A DNA stretch of 64,000 nt from Cupriavidus sp. AU9028 (GTDB taxonomy: Bacteria > Pseudomonadota > Gammaproteobacteria > Burkholderiales > Burkholderiaceae): contig NZ_JAIMCG010000004.1 in the NCBI RefSeq assembly GCF_019795295.1, forward strand, positions 62,001 to 126,000. Direction: 5' to 3'. A program made the translations under genes and the position numbers. A model generated the notes under the pieces. It made no database searches, was not told the DNA's origin, and was given only the letters and a program-made list of their open reading frames with translations. Positions within the stretch are counted from its first letter, which is position 1; each line of letters starts with the position of its first letter. Below, piece by piece: positions 36,428 to 46,394 of this stretch.

Positions 36428-38044
36428 TTAACGGACCTCGGGCGGCACCTCGAAGGTATGGAAGGGCGCCGGCGAGGGCACGGTCCACTCCAGCCCTTCC
36501 GCGCCGTCCCACGGCTTGTCCGCCGCCTTCTCTCCTCCACGATAGGCCGGCAGCACCACGAAGAAGAAGAAATACACCTGCATCAGCCCGAAGCCGAGCG
36601 CGCCGAGCGAGGCGATCGCGTTGAAGTCCGCGAACTGCACCGCATAGTCGGCGTAGCGGCGGGGCATGCCGGCCAGGCCGAGGAAGTGCATCGGGAAGAA
36701 GGTGATGTTGAAGAAGATCAGCGAGCCCCAGAAGTGGATCTGCCCGCGCGTCTCGTTGTACATGAAGCCGCTCCACTTGGGGCCCCAGTAATAGAAGCCC
36801 GCAAACAGCGCGAACAGCGAGCCCGCCACCAGCACATAGTGGAAGTGCGCGACGATGAAGTACGTGTCCTGGATCTGGATGTCGATCGGCGCAACCGCGG
36901 GAATCAGGCCGGTAAAGCCGCCGATGGTGAACACGAAGATGAAGCCGATCGCGAACAGCATCGGCGTCTCGAAGGTCATCGAGCCGCGCCACATCGTGGC
37001 GATCCAGTTGAAGATCTTCACGGCCGTGGGCACCGCGATCAGCATCGTCGCGTACATGAAGAACAGCTGGCCGGTCACCGGCATGCCCGTGGTGAACATG
37101 TGGTGCGCCCAGACGATGAACGACAGGATGGCGATCGACGCGGTCGCATACACCATCGAGCTGTAGCCGAACAGGCGCTTGCGCGAGAACGCCGGCACCA
37201 CGTGCGAGATGATCCCGAACGCGGGCAGGATCATGATGTAGACCTCGGGGTGGCCGAAGAACCAGAAGATGTGCTGGTACATCACCGGGTCGCCGCCGCC
37301 GGCCGCGGAGAAGAAGCTGGTGCCGAAGTGGCGGTCGGTCAGCACCATGGTGATGGCGCCGGCCAGCACCGGCATCACGGCGATCAGCAGGTAGGCGGTG
37401 ATCAGCCAGGTCCAGCAGAACATCGGCATGCGCATCAGCGTCATGCCGGGCGCCCGCATGTTCAGGATGGTGACGATGATGTTGATCGCGCCCATGATCG
37501 ACGAGGCGCCCATGATGTGCATGGCGAAGATCGCCATGTCCATGCCCGGACCCATCTGCACCGACAGCGGCGCATACAGCGTCCAGCCGGCGGCGGTGGC
37601 ACCGCCGGGCGCAAGGAACGACAGCGCCAGCAGCAGCGCCGCCGGCGGCAGCAGCCAGAAGCTGAAGTTGTTCATCCGTGCGAACGCCATGTCGGAGGCG
37701 CCGATCTGCAGCGGGATCATCCAGTTCGCGAAGCCGACGAAGGCCGGCATGATCGCGCCGAACACCATCACCAGGCCGTGCATGGTGGTGAACTGGTTGA
37801 ACAGCTCCGGGCGGAAGAACTGCAGGCCCGGCTCGAACAGTTCGAGGCGGATCAGCAGCGCCAGCACGCCGCCGGAGAGCAGCATGATGAAGGAGAACAG
37901 CAGGTACAGCGTGCCGATGTCCTTGTGGTTGGTCGCGAACAGCCAGCGGCGCCAGCCGTGCGGGTGATCGTGCGCATGGTCATGGTCGTGACCATGGGCC
38001 GGATCGTGCGGCTGGGCGATTGCGTCCGGGTGGGCAGTACTCAT
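36428..38044 (-). CDS. ctaD: Cytochrome c oxidase subunit I
   Basis: This is the catalytic subunit of the aa3 oxidase, with twelve membrane helices and 538 residues. The N-terminal His/Asp-rich stretch (HDPAHGHDHDHAHDH) precedes the first helix. Heme a and heme a3-CuB ligands appear in MHGLVMVFGAIMP, HPEVYIMILPAFG and VAHFHYVLVAG. The YSSMV and SFIVWAHHMF segments complete the active site. The subunit II gene is upstream by 38 bp. Confidence 0.98.
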   Translation of the reverse strand: MSTAHPDAIAQPHDPAHGHDHDHAHDHPHGWRRWLFATNHKDIGTLYLLFSFIMLLSGGVLALLIRLELFEPGLQFFRPELFNQFTTMHGLVMVFGAIMPAFVGFANWMIPLQIGASDMAFARMNNFSFWLLPPAALLLALSFLAPGGATAAGWTLYAPLSVQMGPGMDMAIFAMHIMGASSIMGAINIIVTILNMRAPGMTLMRMPMFCWTWLITAYLLIAVMPVLAGAITMVLTDRHFGTSFFSAAGGGDPVMYQHIFWFFGHPEVYIMILPAFGIISHVVPAFSRKRLFGYSSMVYATASIAILSFIVWAHHMFTTGMPVTGQLFFMYATMLIAVPTAVKIFNWIATMWRGSMTFETPMLFAIGFIFVFTIGGFTGLIPAVAPIDIQIQDTYFIVAHFHYVLVAGSLFALFAGFYYWGPKWSGFMYNETRGQIHFWGSLIFFNITFFPMHFLGLAGMPRRYADYAVQFADFNAIASLGALGFGLMQVYFFFFVVLPAYRGGEKAADKPWDGAEGLEWTVPSPAPFHTFEVPPEVR

Positions 38045-38082
38045 CGCGATGGCTCCTCAAATCCTGTTCTTTGGTCCGCCGT

Positions 38083-39348
38083 TCAGCTCGCGGCGCGTTC
38101 GCCGCTGGCCCCGGTCTGCGCGGCCTGCGCCGCCTCGCCCTTGCCGTCTTCCGGCTTGCCGGCATCCGCCGACGGCTTGCCGCCGCCTTCCGGAAACTTG
38201 CCGGCGCGGGCATTGACGAACTCGGCCGGCTGGATCACCTCGCCGGTCTTGTTGCCCCAGGCATTGCGGGTATAGGTCATCACCGCCGCCAGTTCGGTAT
38301 CGGACAGCTGCTTCCACGACGGCATGGCGTTCTTGCCCTCGAGCAGGATGTGCATCTGGTCCGCCTTGGCGCCCAGCACCACCTTGGAGCCGTCCAGTGC
38401 CGGGAAAGCACCGGCGCCCTTGCCGTTGGCCTGGTGGCAGACCGCGCAGTTGGAGGCGTAGACCTTCTCGCCGCGCGTGCGCAGCTCGTCCATGGTCCAG
38501 GTCTTGTTGGGGTCATCGGCCGCGGCCGCCATGGCCTTCTTCTTCTCGTTGACCCACTGCGTATATTCGGTATCGGTGACGACGCGCACCACGATCGGCA
38601 TGAACGCGTGTTCCTTGCCGCAGAGCTCGGCGCACTGGCCGCGGTACACCCCGGTACGCTCGGCGCGGAACCAGGTATCGCGCACGAAGCCGGGAATCGC
38701 GTCCTGCTTGACGCCGAAGGCCGGGATCATCCACGCATGGATCACGTCGTTGGCGGTGGTGACGATGCGGATCTTCTTGTTGACCGGCACCACCATCTCG
38801 TTGTCCACCTCCATCAGGTAGGTGTCCGACTTGGGCGCCTGGTTGTTGATCTGCTCGCGCGGCGTGGTCAGGTTGGAGACGAAGGAGATGCCCTCGCCCT
38901 CCCCCTTCAGGTAGTCATAGCCCCATTTCCACTGGTAGCCGGTGGCCTTGATGGTGATATCGGAGTTGGTGGTGTCCTTCATCGCCACCACGGTCTTGGT
39001 GGCGGGCAGCGCCATGCCGATGACGATCAGGAAGGGAATCACCGTCCAGACCACTTCGACGGTAATGCTCTCGTGGAAGGCGGCGGGCTTGGCGCCCTTC
39101 GATTTGCGGTGCTTGAACACCGAGTAGAACATCACGCCGAACACGGCGACGAAGATCACCGTGCAGATGATCAGCATCATCCAGTTCAGCCAGTGGATCT
39201 GTTCGGCGATCTTGGTGACCGGTTCGGTCAGGTTCAGCTGCCGTACCGCCGGGCCACCGGGCATGTCGCCGACAGCCAGGGCGGCCTGGCTGGCGAGCAG
39301 GGACGTGCCTGCCAGACACGCTGCGGATGCCTTCTTCCACATTTTCAT
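38083..39348 (-). CDS. ctaC: Cytochrome c oxidase subunit II with fused cytochrome c domain
   Basis: Subunit II receives electrons from cytochrome c. The 421-residue protein has a signal peptide ending ALA, two membrane helices and the CuA site. CuA ligands are His in DVIHAWMIPAFG and two Cys, Glu and His in GQCAELCGKEHAFM. A C-terminal cytochrome c domain carries the heme motif C301-x2-C304-H305 (CAVCH), with a methionine ligand region MPSWKQLSD. The last 50 residues are a Gly/Ala/Lys-rich tail. This is the caa3-type architecture. Confidence 0.97.
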   Translation of the reverse strand: MKMWKKASAACLAGTSLLASQAALAVGDMPGGPAVRQLNLTEPVTKIAEQIHWLNWMMLIICTVIFVAVFGVMFYSVFKHRKSKGAKPAAFHESITVEVVWTVIPFLIVIGMALPATKTVVAMKDTTNSDITIKATGYQWKWGYDYLKGEGEGISFVSNLTTPREQINNQAPKSDTYLMEVDNEMVVPVNKKIRIVTTANDVIHAWMIPAFGVKQDAIPGFVRDTWFRAERTGVYRGQCAELCGKEHAFMPIVVRVVTDTEYTQWVNEKKKAMAAAADDPNKTWTMDELRTRGEKVYASNCAVCHQANGKGAGAFPALDGSKVVLGAKADQMHILLEGKNAMPSWKQLSDTELAAVMTYTRNAWGNKTGEVIQPAEFVNARAGKFPEGGGKPSADAGKPEDGKGEAAQAAQTGASGERAAS

Positions 39349-39355
39349 TTGTTAT

Positions 39356-39841
39356 CTACCCAGTTTTACAGATGCAAATCTGCCCGCGGCTGCCGCGGCC
39401 CTGCGGGCCGCGCAATGCCTGCGCGAGTTCCTGTGCGAACCGGCGCCGCGCGCACAGGTCCAGATGAGACCCCACCTGTACCGCGCGACCGCCCGAGCGC
39501 ACCGTCACCAGGGCATGGGGCGACTGGCTAAGCCCCACGCTGGCCCAGTACGGATTGAATTGCTGCCGTGTTACCTGGCCTGCACTGCATGTCTCCACCA
39601 CCAGCATGCCGTCGCAGAGCGTGACCCGCTCGTAGTCCGCGGCATGCCTGGCATACACCAGCAGCGCCGCACCCAGCCCGAGACCCTCCAGACCTGCGAA
39701 GGGAAGCACGAACCAGGCCCCCAGCCAGGCGAAGCCTGCGCCAATGGCAAGGGAAAGACTGACGATGGAGAGGTAGGACCAGACGGCCTGGCGCGGAGAC
39801 AGCGAACAGTTTCGCTTCATCAGCCAGTCGTGGCCAGACAT
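39356..39841 (-). CDS. DUF2244-family membrane protein
   Basis: The 161-residue protein has two hydrophobic helices (VWSYLSIVSLSLAIGAGFAW and GAWFVLPFAGLEGLGLGAAL) followed by a cytoplasmic domain with DYERVTLCDGMLVVE and RQQFNPYWASV. This matches the DUF2244 family found next to oxidase genes. The function is unknown. It is the first gene of the operon, 7 bp before ctaC. An ATG seven codons later (39820) is also possible; the frame is open upstream to 40141 but that part looks non-coding. Confidence 0.82.
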   Translation of the reverse strand: MSGHDWLMKRNCSLSPRQAVWSYLSIVSLSLAIGAGFAWLGAWFVLPFAGLEGLGLGAALLVYARHAADYERVTLCDGMLVVETCSAGQVTRQQFNPYWASVGLSQSPHALVTVRSGGRAVQVGSHLDLCARRRFAQELAQALRGPQGRGSRGQICICKTG

Positions 39842-40175
39842 GGGAAGGACCCGGTCGCAAGGACTGTCGGACCCGCCATGCGCGGTCTGGAATGCGATAC
39901 CCAAGTCTTGCATCGCCAACCACTCTGCATCGGATGCACACCCGGGACGTTTGCGTCGACGAAATTGCACCAGGCCGGTGCCATGCGGTGCGATTTCGAC
40001 CGTCGTATGCGCCTGGGGACCACTGCGACAAACTGGCGCATTATAGGGCGCTTCCCATGGCCGAACAAGGCCGCGCCGGGGCAGGGTAAGCCCCCGTAGA
40101 CCGCGGGCGGACATGCACGCATGGGATGTCGCCCGACGCACCGGAAGGGGCCCTCCAGGGGCGTCGCGGCGATCC
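39842..40175. other. Intergenic region upstream of the oxidase operon
   Basis: These 334 bases hold no supported gene. They contain the candidate promoter at 40040-40068 on the complement. An open frame continuing upstream of the DUF2244 start has Arg/Pro/Cys-rich composition and no recognisable domain. Confidence 0.6.
40040..40068 (-). promoter_or_regulatory. Candidate sigma-70 promoter of the oxidase operon
   Basis: On the complement, TTGTTC (40068-40063), 17 bases and TATAAT (40045-40040). The -10 is perfect and the -35 matches in three positions. It would give a leader of about 190 nt before the DUF2244 gene. Confidence 0.5.
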
Positions 40176-41165
40176 TCAGGAACGCGGCCGGCTGCGCCGC
40201 AGGCTGTCCAGCGGGACCATTGCCCGGCCCTGCTCGTCGACCTGCTGGCGGGTCCGCGGCGCCAGCTTCCAGGCGTGGCCGTAGACCACTTCGAAGGTCA
40301 ACGGGATCACGCCATCGCGGTTACGGCTGCCCTCCAGCGCGGCCAGCACATCCCGATACCAGCGCCGCGCACGCAGGCCGTCGCGCACGCCCGGCGGCCG
40401 CCGGAAGCCGCCCATCGCGTGCACCTCGCGCAACAGCCGCTCCGGCGTCTCGTAGGTGACGGTCAGGGTTTCCATGTCCATCACGGGCGTGGACCAGCCG
40501 CTGTTGACTAGCATGTCGCCGATGTCGTGCATGTCGACGAAGCGCAGCGTATGCGCGTCCGTGTCGACGCCGGCCAGCGCCTCGCGCAGTTCCCGCAGCG
40601 TGTCGGGGCCGAACAGGGTAAAGAGGACGAGGCCCTCGTTGCGCGTCACCCGGTGCCACTCGGGGAACACCCGGTGGGGCTGCGGATGCCAGTGCAGCGC
40701 AAGATTGGACCAGAGCAGGTCGAAGCTGTCCGGGGCAAAAGGCAGTGTGGCAAGATCGCCCTGGACGAGGTCGAAGGTCGGCCGCTTGCCCAGCATGCGC
40801 CCTAGCCAGCCCGGCTGGCGCTGCGGATCGCGGCGCGCCGCCTCGGTGAGCATCGCGCCGGAGATGTCCAGGCCGGCGATCTGCGCATCCGGATACTGCG
40901 CGCGCAGCGCCGCCAGTCCGTGCCCATGGCCGCAGCCGATATCGAGCGCGCGCGCCGGCTGGATGCGGATCAGCGGCATCCGCTCCTGCATGCGCCGGCC
41001 GATCTCGCCAAGCAGGAAGTCCAGCTGCGGAAATCCCGCGCTGCGGCGGTCGAAGGCCAGCCGAGTCAGGCGCACCGGCGGCACGTAGGCGTCAGCGGCA
41101 GCGCCCGCCTGGGCCGGCGCACCGGCGGGAAACTCTTCGGAGGAATCGGCGTGGAACTGGGACAC
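40176..41165 (-). CDS. SAM-dependent methyltransferase (BioC-like)
   Basis: This is a class I methyltransferase of 329 residues starting at GTG (SQFHADSSEEF). The SAM-binding motif I is ALDIGCGHGHGLAAL near residue 93, with LDISGAMLTEAARR and FDLLWSNLALHWHPQ as later motifs. The pattern, including DSFDLLWSNLALHW, resembles BioC, the malonyl-ACP methyltransferase that starts pimelate synthesis for biotin. No other biotin gene is nearby, so the substrate remains uncertain. It is divergent from comF. Confidence 0.72.
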   Translation of the reverse strand: MSQFHADSSEEFPAGAPAQAGAAADAYVPPVRLTRLAFDRRSAGFPQLDFLLGEIGRRMQERMPLIRIQPARALDIGCGHGHGLAALRAQYPDAQIAGLDISGAMLTEAARRDPQRQPGWLGRMLGKRPTFDLVQGDLATLPFAPDSFDLLWSNLALHWHPQPHRVFPEWHRVTRNEGLVLFTLFGPDTLRELREALAGVDTDAHTLRFVDMHDIGDMLVNSGWSTPVMDMETLTVTYETPERLLREVHAMGGFRRPPGVRDGLRARRWYRDVLAALEGSRNRDGVIPLTFEVVYGHAWKLAPRTRQQVDEQGRAMVPLDSLRRSRPRS

Positions 41166-41342
41166 GGGACGAGCGGAGAACGGAGTGGTGCCGGCATTGC
41201 GCGCCCCGAAGGGCGAGCCGAGGCAAACGGCGTCAATGACGCGGTGCCCGGCCACGCCGGGGCCGGCGACAAGGACGGCCCGCCAGTATACGCAAGGCCG
41301 ATCGATCCCGCTGGCAAGGACGGCTGGCGCCGCCACGCTCCA

Positions 41343-42107
41343 ATGCTGCTGCGCGCCCGGCCATTGCTGGCGCGCGCGGTCGAAGCGCTTCTGCCCTGCG
41401 CCTGCGAACTGTGCGGCGCGGTCCAGGGTCGGCCGGTATGCGCCGGCTGCGAACGGGACCTGCTGCCCGACCTGCCCCGCTGCCGTGGCTGCGCGCTGCG
41501 CCTGCCGCGGCATGGCCCGGAGCAGGACCCCGGCCGGCATCGATGCGCCGGCTGCCGGGCCGCTCCCGCCGATTTCGATGCGGCCGTGGCGCTGGGCGAC
41601 TACGTGGCCCCGGCCGACACCCTGGTGCTCGGACTCAAGTATGGCGGCCGGCTGGCACTGGCCGACTGGATGGCATCGCGGCTGGCGGCGTCGCTACGGC
41701 AGCGGCCGGAACACCGGGTCCCCGGTGCCCCGCAACTGGTGGCGGCGGTGCCGCTGGGCAGCGCGCGGCTTGCCGAGCGCGGCTTCAACCAATCGTGGGA
41801 GATCGCCCGCCGGCTGGCGCGGCGGCTGCGCCTGCCCGCCCATGCCACCGTGCTGACGCGAGCGCGCGAAACCCGCAGCCAGACGGCGCTGGCCCCCGCC
41901 GGGCGCGAGCGCAATGTCGCCGGGGCCTTCGCCGTTGCGCCCTGGGCGAACCTGGACGGCGCGCACGTGCTGCTGGTCGACGACGTGATGACGACCGGTG
42001 CAACCCTGTCGGCCGCCGCTCTTGCGCTCAAGCGCGCAGGCGCGGCGCGGGTGACGGCGCTGGTGGCGCTGCGTACCCCGGCGCCATGGCAACGGCCAGG
42101 GCCGTGA
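41343..42107 (+). CDS. ComF-family phosphoribosyltransferase-like protein
   Basis: The 254-residue protein has an N-terminal zinc-ribbon-like region with cysteine pairs C21/C24, C33/C36, C47/C50 and C68/C71. A type I phosphoribosyltransferase domain follows, with the PRPP signature VLLVDDVMTTGATL near residue 210. ComF/GntX proteins are linked to DNA uptake in naturally transformable bacteria. The comM gene at the end of the window is another such factor. The ATG at 41343 is chosen because upstream sequence is antisense to the methyltransferase. Confidence 0.88.
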   Translation: MLLRARPLLARAVEALLPCACELCGAVQGRPVCAGCERDLLPDLPRCRGCALRLPRHGPEQDPGRHRCAGCRAAPADFDAAVALGDYVAPADTLVLGLKYGGRLALADWMASRLAASLRQRPEHRVPGAPQLVAAVPLGSARLAERGFNQSWEIARRLARRLRLPAHATVLTRARETRSQTALAPAGRERNVAGAFAVAPWANLDGAHVLLVDDVMTTGATLSAAALALKRAGAARVTALVALRTPAPWQRPGP

Positions 42108-42161
42108 CAGCGGTGGCCGCGACGCGCTAAGCTGCGGGCCGCTCGCACTTCCGCGCCCATC

Positions 42162-42632
42162 ATGTTCCACGTCGTCCTGGTCGAACCCGAAATCCCGCCC
42201 AATACGGGCAACGTCATCCGCCTGTGCGCCAATACCGGCGCGCAGCTGCATCTGGTCAAGCCGCTGGGCTTTCCGCTGGATGATGCGCGCATGCGCCGCG
42301 CCGGCCTGGACTACCACGAGTACGCCAATATGCGGGTGCACGAGAGCTGGGACGCGTTCCTGGCGCAGGAGCAGCCGGACCGAGGCCGCATGTTCGCGCT
42401 GACCACGCATGGCTCGACGCCCTTCGGCCAGGTCGCCTTCCAGCCCGGGGACTGGTTCGTGTTCGGCTCGGAAACGCGGGGCCTGGCGCCGCAGCGGCGC
42501 GAGTCGTTCCCGCCCGCGCAACGCATCCGCCTGCCCATGCGCCCCGGCAACCGCAGCCTGAACCTGTCCAATACCGTGGCGGTGGTGGTGTTCGAGGCCT
42601 GGCGGCAACACGGCTTCGCCGGCGGGGCCTGA
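42162..42632 (+). CDS. trmL: tRNA (cytidine(34)-2'-O)-methyltransferase TrmL
   Basis: TrmL methylates the wobble ribose of tRNA-Leu isoacceptors. The 156-residue SPOUT protein has the N-terminal FHVVLVEPEIPPNTGNVIRL, the middle FVFGSETRGLAP and the C-terminal RIPMRPGNRSLNLSNTVAVV-type knot (here LPMRPGNRSLNLSNTVAVVV). Its length is that of the minimal SPOUT domain. It follows comF by 54 bp in the same direction. Confidence 0.95.
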   Translation: MFHVVLVEPEIPPNTGNVIRLCANTGAQLHLVKPLGFPLDDARMRRAGLDYHEYANMRVHESWDAFLAQEQPDRGRMFALTTHGSTPFGQVAFQPGDWFVFGSETRGLAPQRRESFPPAQRIRLPMRPGNRSLNLSNTVAVVVFEAWRQHGFAGGA

Positions 42633-42662
42633 GCGTCCGCGGCGGAAAGCCGGCGCGCTCCC

Positions 42663-43682
42663 CTACTCGGGCTGCACGCCGGCGTCGCGGATGACCTTGT
42701 CCCAGCGCGCCTTCTCGGCCACCATGGTGCGCCGCAGGGAATCGGGCGCGGTCCCTGCCGGGATGAAGTACTGGCTGCGCATGGCCTCGCGCACCGCCGG
42801 GCTGCCGATGATCGACACCAGCTCCCGGTACAGGCGCTCGACGATGGGCGCCGGTGTGCCGGCCGGCACCAGCACCGCCTGCCACGAGATCGCTTCGAAG
42901 CCGGGGTAGCCCGCTTCCGCGACCGTCGGCACATCGGGCAGCAGTGCGGTGCGGCCCGGCGTGGTGGTCGCCAGCACGCGCAGCCGTCCCGCCTGCACCT
43001 GCGGCATGGCGATGGCCGGCACCATGAAGGCGGCCTGCACCTGGCCGCCAATCATCGCCGTGGTGATCTGCGGGAAACCGCTGTAGGGGATATGCGCGAG
43101 CTCGATGCCGGCGCGCGCCTTCAGCAGTTCCATCGCCAGGTGCGCGGCGCTGCCGTTGCCGACCGAGCCGTAGTTCAGCGCGCCCGGCCTCGCACGCGCC
43201 AGTGCCACGAATTCCGCCACGGTGCGCACGTTCAGCCGCGGATCGACCACCAGCACGTTGGGCGACGTGGCCACCAGCGTGACGGGCGCCAGCTGCCGCA
43301 TCGGGTCGTAGTTCAGGCTGCGCCAGAGCGTGGGAGCGGTCACCAGCGGCCCATTGATGGTGAACAGCAGCGTGTAGCCATCGGGCGCCGCCCGCGCCAC
43401 CATGCCGGTGCCGATATTGCCGCCGGCGCCCGGCCGGTTCTCGATCACCACCGGTTGCGCGAGCGCCTGGCCCAGCCGCTCGGTCAGCATCCGGGCGATC
43501 AGGTCGGGCGACGAGCCAGCGGGAAACGGCACCACCATCTTCAGCGGACGCACCGGCCAGCCGCTGGCGCCAGGTGTGGCGGCCAGCGCCGTCGCGGGCG
43601 CGGCGGCGCCGACCGCCAGCGCCGCGCAGATCCGGCGCCGTTGCAGGCTGACTTCGTCCTGATTCACCGGCAAACCCATCAT
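42663..43682 (-). CDS. Bug/TctC-family solute-binding protein
   Basis: This is a periplasmic binding protein of the tripartite tricarboxylate transporter type, with 339 residues. The N-terminus has [19 protein letters not shown], a twin-arginine-like signal. [33 protein letters not shown] and [14 protein letters not shown] are Bug signatures. No TctA/TctB membrane genes are adjacent, which is common for this very expanded beta-proteobacterial family. Ligand unknown. The ATG overlaps the gpsA stop as ATGA, so it is translationally coupled to gpsA. Confidence 0.9.
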   Translation of the reverse strand: MMGLPVNQDEVSLQRRRICAALAVGAAAPATALAATPGASGWPVRPLKMVVPFPAGSSPDLIARMLTERLGQALAQPVVIENRPGAGGNIGTGMVARAAPDGYTLLFTINGPLVTAPTLWRSLNYDPMRQLAPVTLVATSPNVLVVDPRLNVRTVAEFVALARARPGALNYGSVGNGSAAHLAMELLKARAGIELAHIPYSGFPQITTAMIGGQVQAAFMVPAIAMPQVQAGRLRVLATTTPGRTALLPDVPTVAEAGYPGFEAISWQAVLVPAGTPAPIVERLYRELVSIIGSPAVREAMRSQYFIPAGTAPDSLRRTMVAEKARWDKVIRDAGVQPE

Positions 43683-44701
43683 TCGTCCCGCGCGTCGCGC
43701 TGCAGCAGCCGGGACACCGCCTCGGCGACCGGCAGATTGTCGAAGAGCACGGCACAGACGGCGCGGGTGATCGGCATGTCGACGCCGTGACGGTCCGCCA
43801 GAGCGGCCACGGCCTGCGCGCAACGCACGCCCTCGGCGACATGGCCGAGCGAGGCCAGCACCTGATCGAGCGACTTGCCGGTGGCAAGCTGCTGCCCGAC
43901 CTTGCGGTTGCGCGACAGATCCCCCGTGGCGGTCAGGATCAGGTCGCCGACGCCGGCCAGGCCCATCAGCGTTTCCGCGCGCGCGCCGAGGGCCAGCCCC
44001 AGCCGGCTCATCTCGGCCAGGCCCCGGGTGACCAGTGCCGCCCGGGCGTTCAGCCCCAGGCCCAGCCCGTCGCTGGCGCCGGTGGCGATCGCCAGCACGT
44101 TCTTCACGGCGCCGCCCACCTCCACGCCGACCAGGTCGTCGCTACGGTAGATGCGCATCGCATGATGATGGAAGGCCTGCTGCGCGAGATCGGCCACCGC
44201 TGGGGCGCTGGCCGCCACCGTCAGCGCGCACGGCAGGGCCAGCGCCACCTCGCGGGCGAAGCTGGGGCCGGACAGCACGCCGTAGTCCAGCGTGCCGGCG
44301 GGCAGGCCCCCCAGCTCCTCGGCGACCATCTGGTGCGGCATCCGGTGGGTCGCCGCTTCGAAGCCCTTGCACAGCCACAGCATGCGCCGCGGCGCGAGGC
44401 CCGAGGCCGACAGCGCGGCCAGCTGGCGCGTCATCTCGCGCAGGCCGGAGACCGGCGTCGCGACGATCGCCATGCCGTCCGGGTCGGCGGCGGCATGGCG
44501 CACCGCTGCCTCGAAATCGGACTCGAAGCGCAGGCGGCTGGACAAGGCGATGCCCGGCAGATAGATGTCGTTGCAGTTGCAGGCGGCCATCGCCGCCAGC
44601 CGCTCGCGGTCGCGGCCCCACAGCACCACGTCGTGGTCCGCCGCGGCATGGCTGGCGAGGGCAGTACCCCAGGCGCCGGCGCCAAGAAAGGTCAGGTTCA
44701 T
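43679..44701 (-). CDS. gpsA: Glycerol-3-phosphate dehydrogenase [NAD(P)+]
   Basis: GpsA reduces dihydroxyacetone phosphate to sn-glycerol-3-phosphate for phospholipids. The 340 residues begin with the dinucleotide motif GAGAWG at 7-12. The catalytic lysine region is [14 protein letters not shown] and the substrate-binding segment [13 protein letters not shown]. The start at 44701 places the Rossmann fold at the N-terminus. The secB gene lies upstream, a conserved secB-gpsA order. Confidence 0.96.
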   Translation of the reverse strand: MNLTFLGAGAWGTALASHAAADHDVVLWGRDRERLAAMAACNCNDIYLPGIALSSRLRFESDFEAAVRHAAADPDGMAIVATPVSGLREMTRQLAALSASGLAPRRMLWLCKGFEAATHRMPHQMVAEELGGLPAGTLDYGVLSGPSFAREVALALPCALTVAASAPAVADLAQQAFHHHAMRIYRSDDLVGVEVGGAVKNVLAIATGASDGLGLGLNARAALVTRGLAEMSRLGLALGARAETLMGLAGVGDLILTATGDLSRNRKVGQQLATGKSLDQVLASLGHVAEGVRCAQAVAALADRHGVDMPITRAVCAVLFDNLPVAEAVSRLLQRDARDE

Positions 44702-44792
44702 GGCCAGGGACTCTTGCGAAGGAAAAACGGCAGGGCCGCAGAAAGACGAAACGGGGCCGCAGCCCCGTTCCATCCGCCTGTTCTACCCGGGA

Positions 44793-45311
44793 TCAGTGAC
44801 GCGCCTGGGTGCCGTCGGGCATCACGATGCCGGCGTTGCCGGCGCCTTCGGCTTGCGCCTGCTCCATCGCGGCCTGCAGGCGCTGCTCGTAGAGCGCCTG
44901 GAAGTTGATTTCCGACAGATGGATGGCCTGGAAGCCCGCACGGGTGATGACGTCGGCGATATTGCTGCGCAGGTACGGGTACAGGATGGTCGGGCAGGCA
45001 ATGCCCAGCAGCGGATCGAGCTGTTCGACCGGCACGTTGCGGATATCGAAGATACCGGCCTGATGCGCCTCGACCAGGAACGCGACCTTGTCCTGCACCT
45101 TGGTGGTCACGGTGCCGGTGACGACGACCTCGAAGATGCCGTCCTGCAGCTGCGACGCGCCGACGTTGACCTGCACCTCGACCGACGGGGCCTCGCTTTC
45201 CAGGAAGATCTGCGGCGAATTGGGCTGCTCCAGCGACATGTCCTTCAGATAGACGCGCTGGATATTGAAGTACGGTTGATCGTCCTGCTGGCTGGTTTGC
45301 TGATCGCTCAT
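44793..45311 (-). CDS. secB: Protein-export chaperone SecB
   Basis: SecB keeps precursor proteins unfolded and hands them to SecA. The 172-residue protein contains [20 protein letters not shown], the family N-terminal strand, and [21 protein letters not shown]. The C-terminal tail is longer and more acidic/Ala-rich than in E. coli. The grxC-secB-gpsA arrangement matches other proteobacteria. A perfect hairpin lies in the gap between grxC and secB. Confidence 0.97.
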   Translation of the reverse strand: MSDQQTSQQDDQPYFNIQRVYLKDMSLEQPNSPQIFLESEAPSVEVQVNVGASQLQDGIFEVVVTGTVTTKVQDKVAFLVEAHQAGIFDIRNVPVEQLDPLLGIACPTILYPYLRSNIADVITRAGFQAIHLSEINFQALYEQRLQAAMEQAQAEGAGNAGIVMPDGTQARH

Positions 45312-45463
45312 GTGAGGCTTCCGGAGAGGCGGTGAAAGGGCGTGCCCGAGACCGGCGCGCTGGCGCGCGGGCGGCAAGCCCCGGTTGAAAAGTGCGTATG
45401 GTACATGACCATGACGGCGGAATCATTTCGGTCAGCTACCATGTCCGCCCGCCCGGTGCACCC

Positions 45464-45485
45464 CGGCGGTCCCGGGGGACCGCCG
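45464..45485. repeat. Perfect 10-bp hairpin between grxC and secB
   Basis: CGGCGGTCCC and GGGACCGCCG are separated by GG. There is no T-tract in the direction of transcription, so it is probably a processing or stability hairpin rather than a full terminator. Confidence 0.5.
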
Positions 45486-45500
45486 CACGCCGGGCCCTGG

Positions 45501-45758
45501 TCAGGGCGCCAGCAGCGGCTCCAGTCCCCCCTGGCGATCGAGGGCGGACAGGTCGTCGAAGCCGCCGACATGGCGGTCGTCGATGTAGATCTGCGGAACC
45601 GTGCGCCGGCCGGTGCGGGTCATCATCTCCTCGCGCTTGCCGGGTTCGCGGTCGATCAGGATCTTCTCGATCGTCTCGACGCCGCGCGAGCGCAGCAGCC
45701 GCTCGGCCATATTGCAGTACGGGCATACCATCGTGCTGTACATGACGACACGGGCCAT
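45501..45758 (-). CDS. grxC: Glutaredoxin 3
   Basis: GrxC is a glutathione-dependent thiol-disulphide oxidoreductase of 85 residues. The active site CPYC is at 12-15. The glutathione-binding TVPQIYIDDRHVGGFDD motif, with cis-Pro, follows in the second half. The ATG at 45758 is preceded by GGAGAA. It lies after the rhodanese gene and before secB, and glutathione for it would come from the gshA-gshB pair encoded at 56-58 kb. Confidence 0.96.
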   Translation of the reverse strand: MARVVMYSTMVCPYCNMAERLLRSRGVETIEKILIDREPGKREEMMTRTGRRTVPQIYIDDRHVGGFDDLSALDRQGGLEPLLAP

Positions 45759-45866
45759 CAGATTCTCCTTTCGCTTCAATCCAATACAGATGCGATCGAC
45801 GGGCGCGGCCATTGTTCCCCGGGGTGCCGGCAAGCCGCATGGCGGCCGGCAGGCGCGCCGCAACGA

Positions 45867-46280
45867 TTACTTGACCAGCGGCAGGCCGGCCTGCTGCCAG
45901 CTCGCCACGCCGCCTTCGAGCGCGTAGACCTCACTGTAACCGGCCTGCTTCAGGGCCGCTTGCGCCTTGCTGGCGCGCTGGCCGGTCTGGCACACCACGA
46001 TCACCGGCACCGCCTTGTCCTTGGACAACGTGCCGGCCTTCGCGCCGAGTTCGGCCAGCGGGGCGCTCCTGGCCTGCGGCAGGTGGCCGCGCGCATATTC
46101 GGCGGCGTCGCGGATATCGACGACGATGGCCCCGCGCCGGTTGATCAGTTGCGTGGCGGCGGTCGCATTGAGCACCTTGCCGCCCGCGCCGCGTGAAAGG
46201 GTCGGCCACGCCAGCAGGGCGCCGGACACCACCGCGAGGGCGATCAGGGCAAGGTTGTTGTAGTCGGTGAAGAAATTCAC
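45867..46280 (-). CDS. Membrane-anchored rhodanese-domain protein
   Basis: The 137-residue protein has an N-terminal membrane helix (residues 9-25, NLALIALAVVSGALLAW) and a single rhodanese domain. The sulphur-accepting residue is Cys97 in VIVVCQTGQRAS, and VVDIRDAAEYARGHLPQA is the typical first half. The substrate is unknown. It starts the rhodanese-grxC-secB-gpsA run and is divergent from gpmA. Confidence 0.92.
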   Translation of the reverse strand: MNFFTDYNNLALIALAVVSGALLAWPTLSRGAGGKVLNATAATQLINRRGAIVVDIRDAAEYARGHLPQARSAPLAELGAKAGTLSKDKAVPVIVVCQTGQRASKAQAALKQAGYSEVYALEGGVASWQQAGLPLVK

Positions 46281-46394
46281 GTTGGGATTCCGGTGGGTTG
46301 AGTCGGCGGCATTATAAAATAGCCCGTTTCGCGCGACGGCATTGCTGCTGGCATGCCGGTCGGCGCCGCAGGTTTCTCACTCTCTGGAAGCAGC

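Noticed and set aside
39842-40141. N-terminal extension of the DUF2244 protein by 100 codons
   Set aside because: The extension has no domain, is Arg/Pro/Cys-rich, and covers the candidate promoter. The membrane protein has the expected family length without it.
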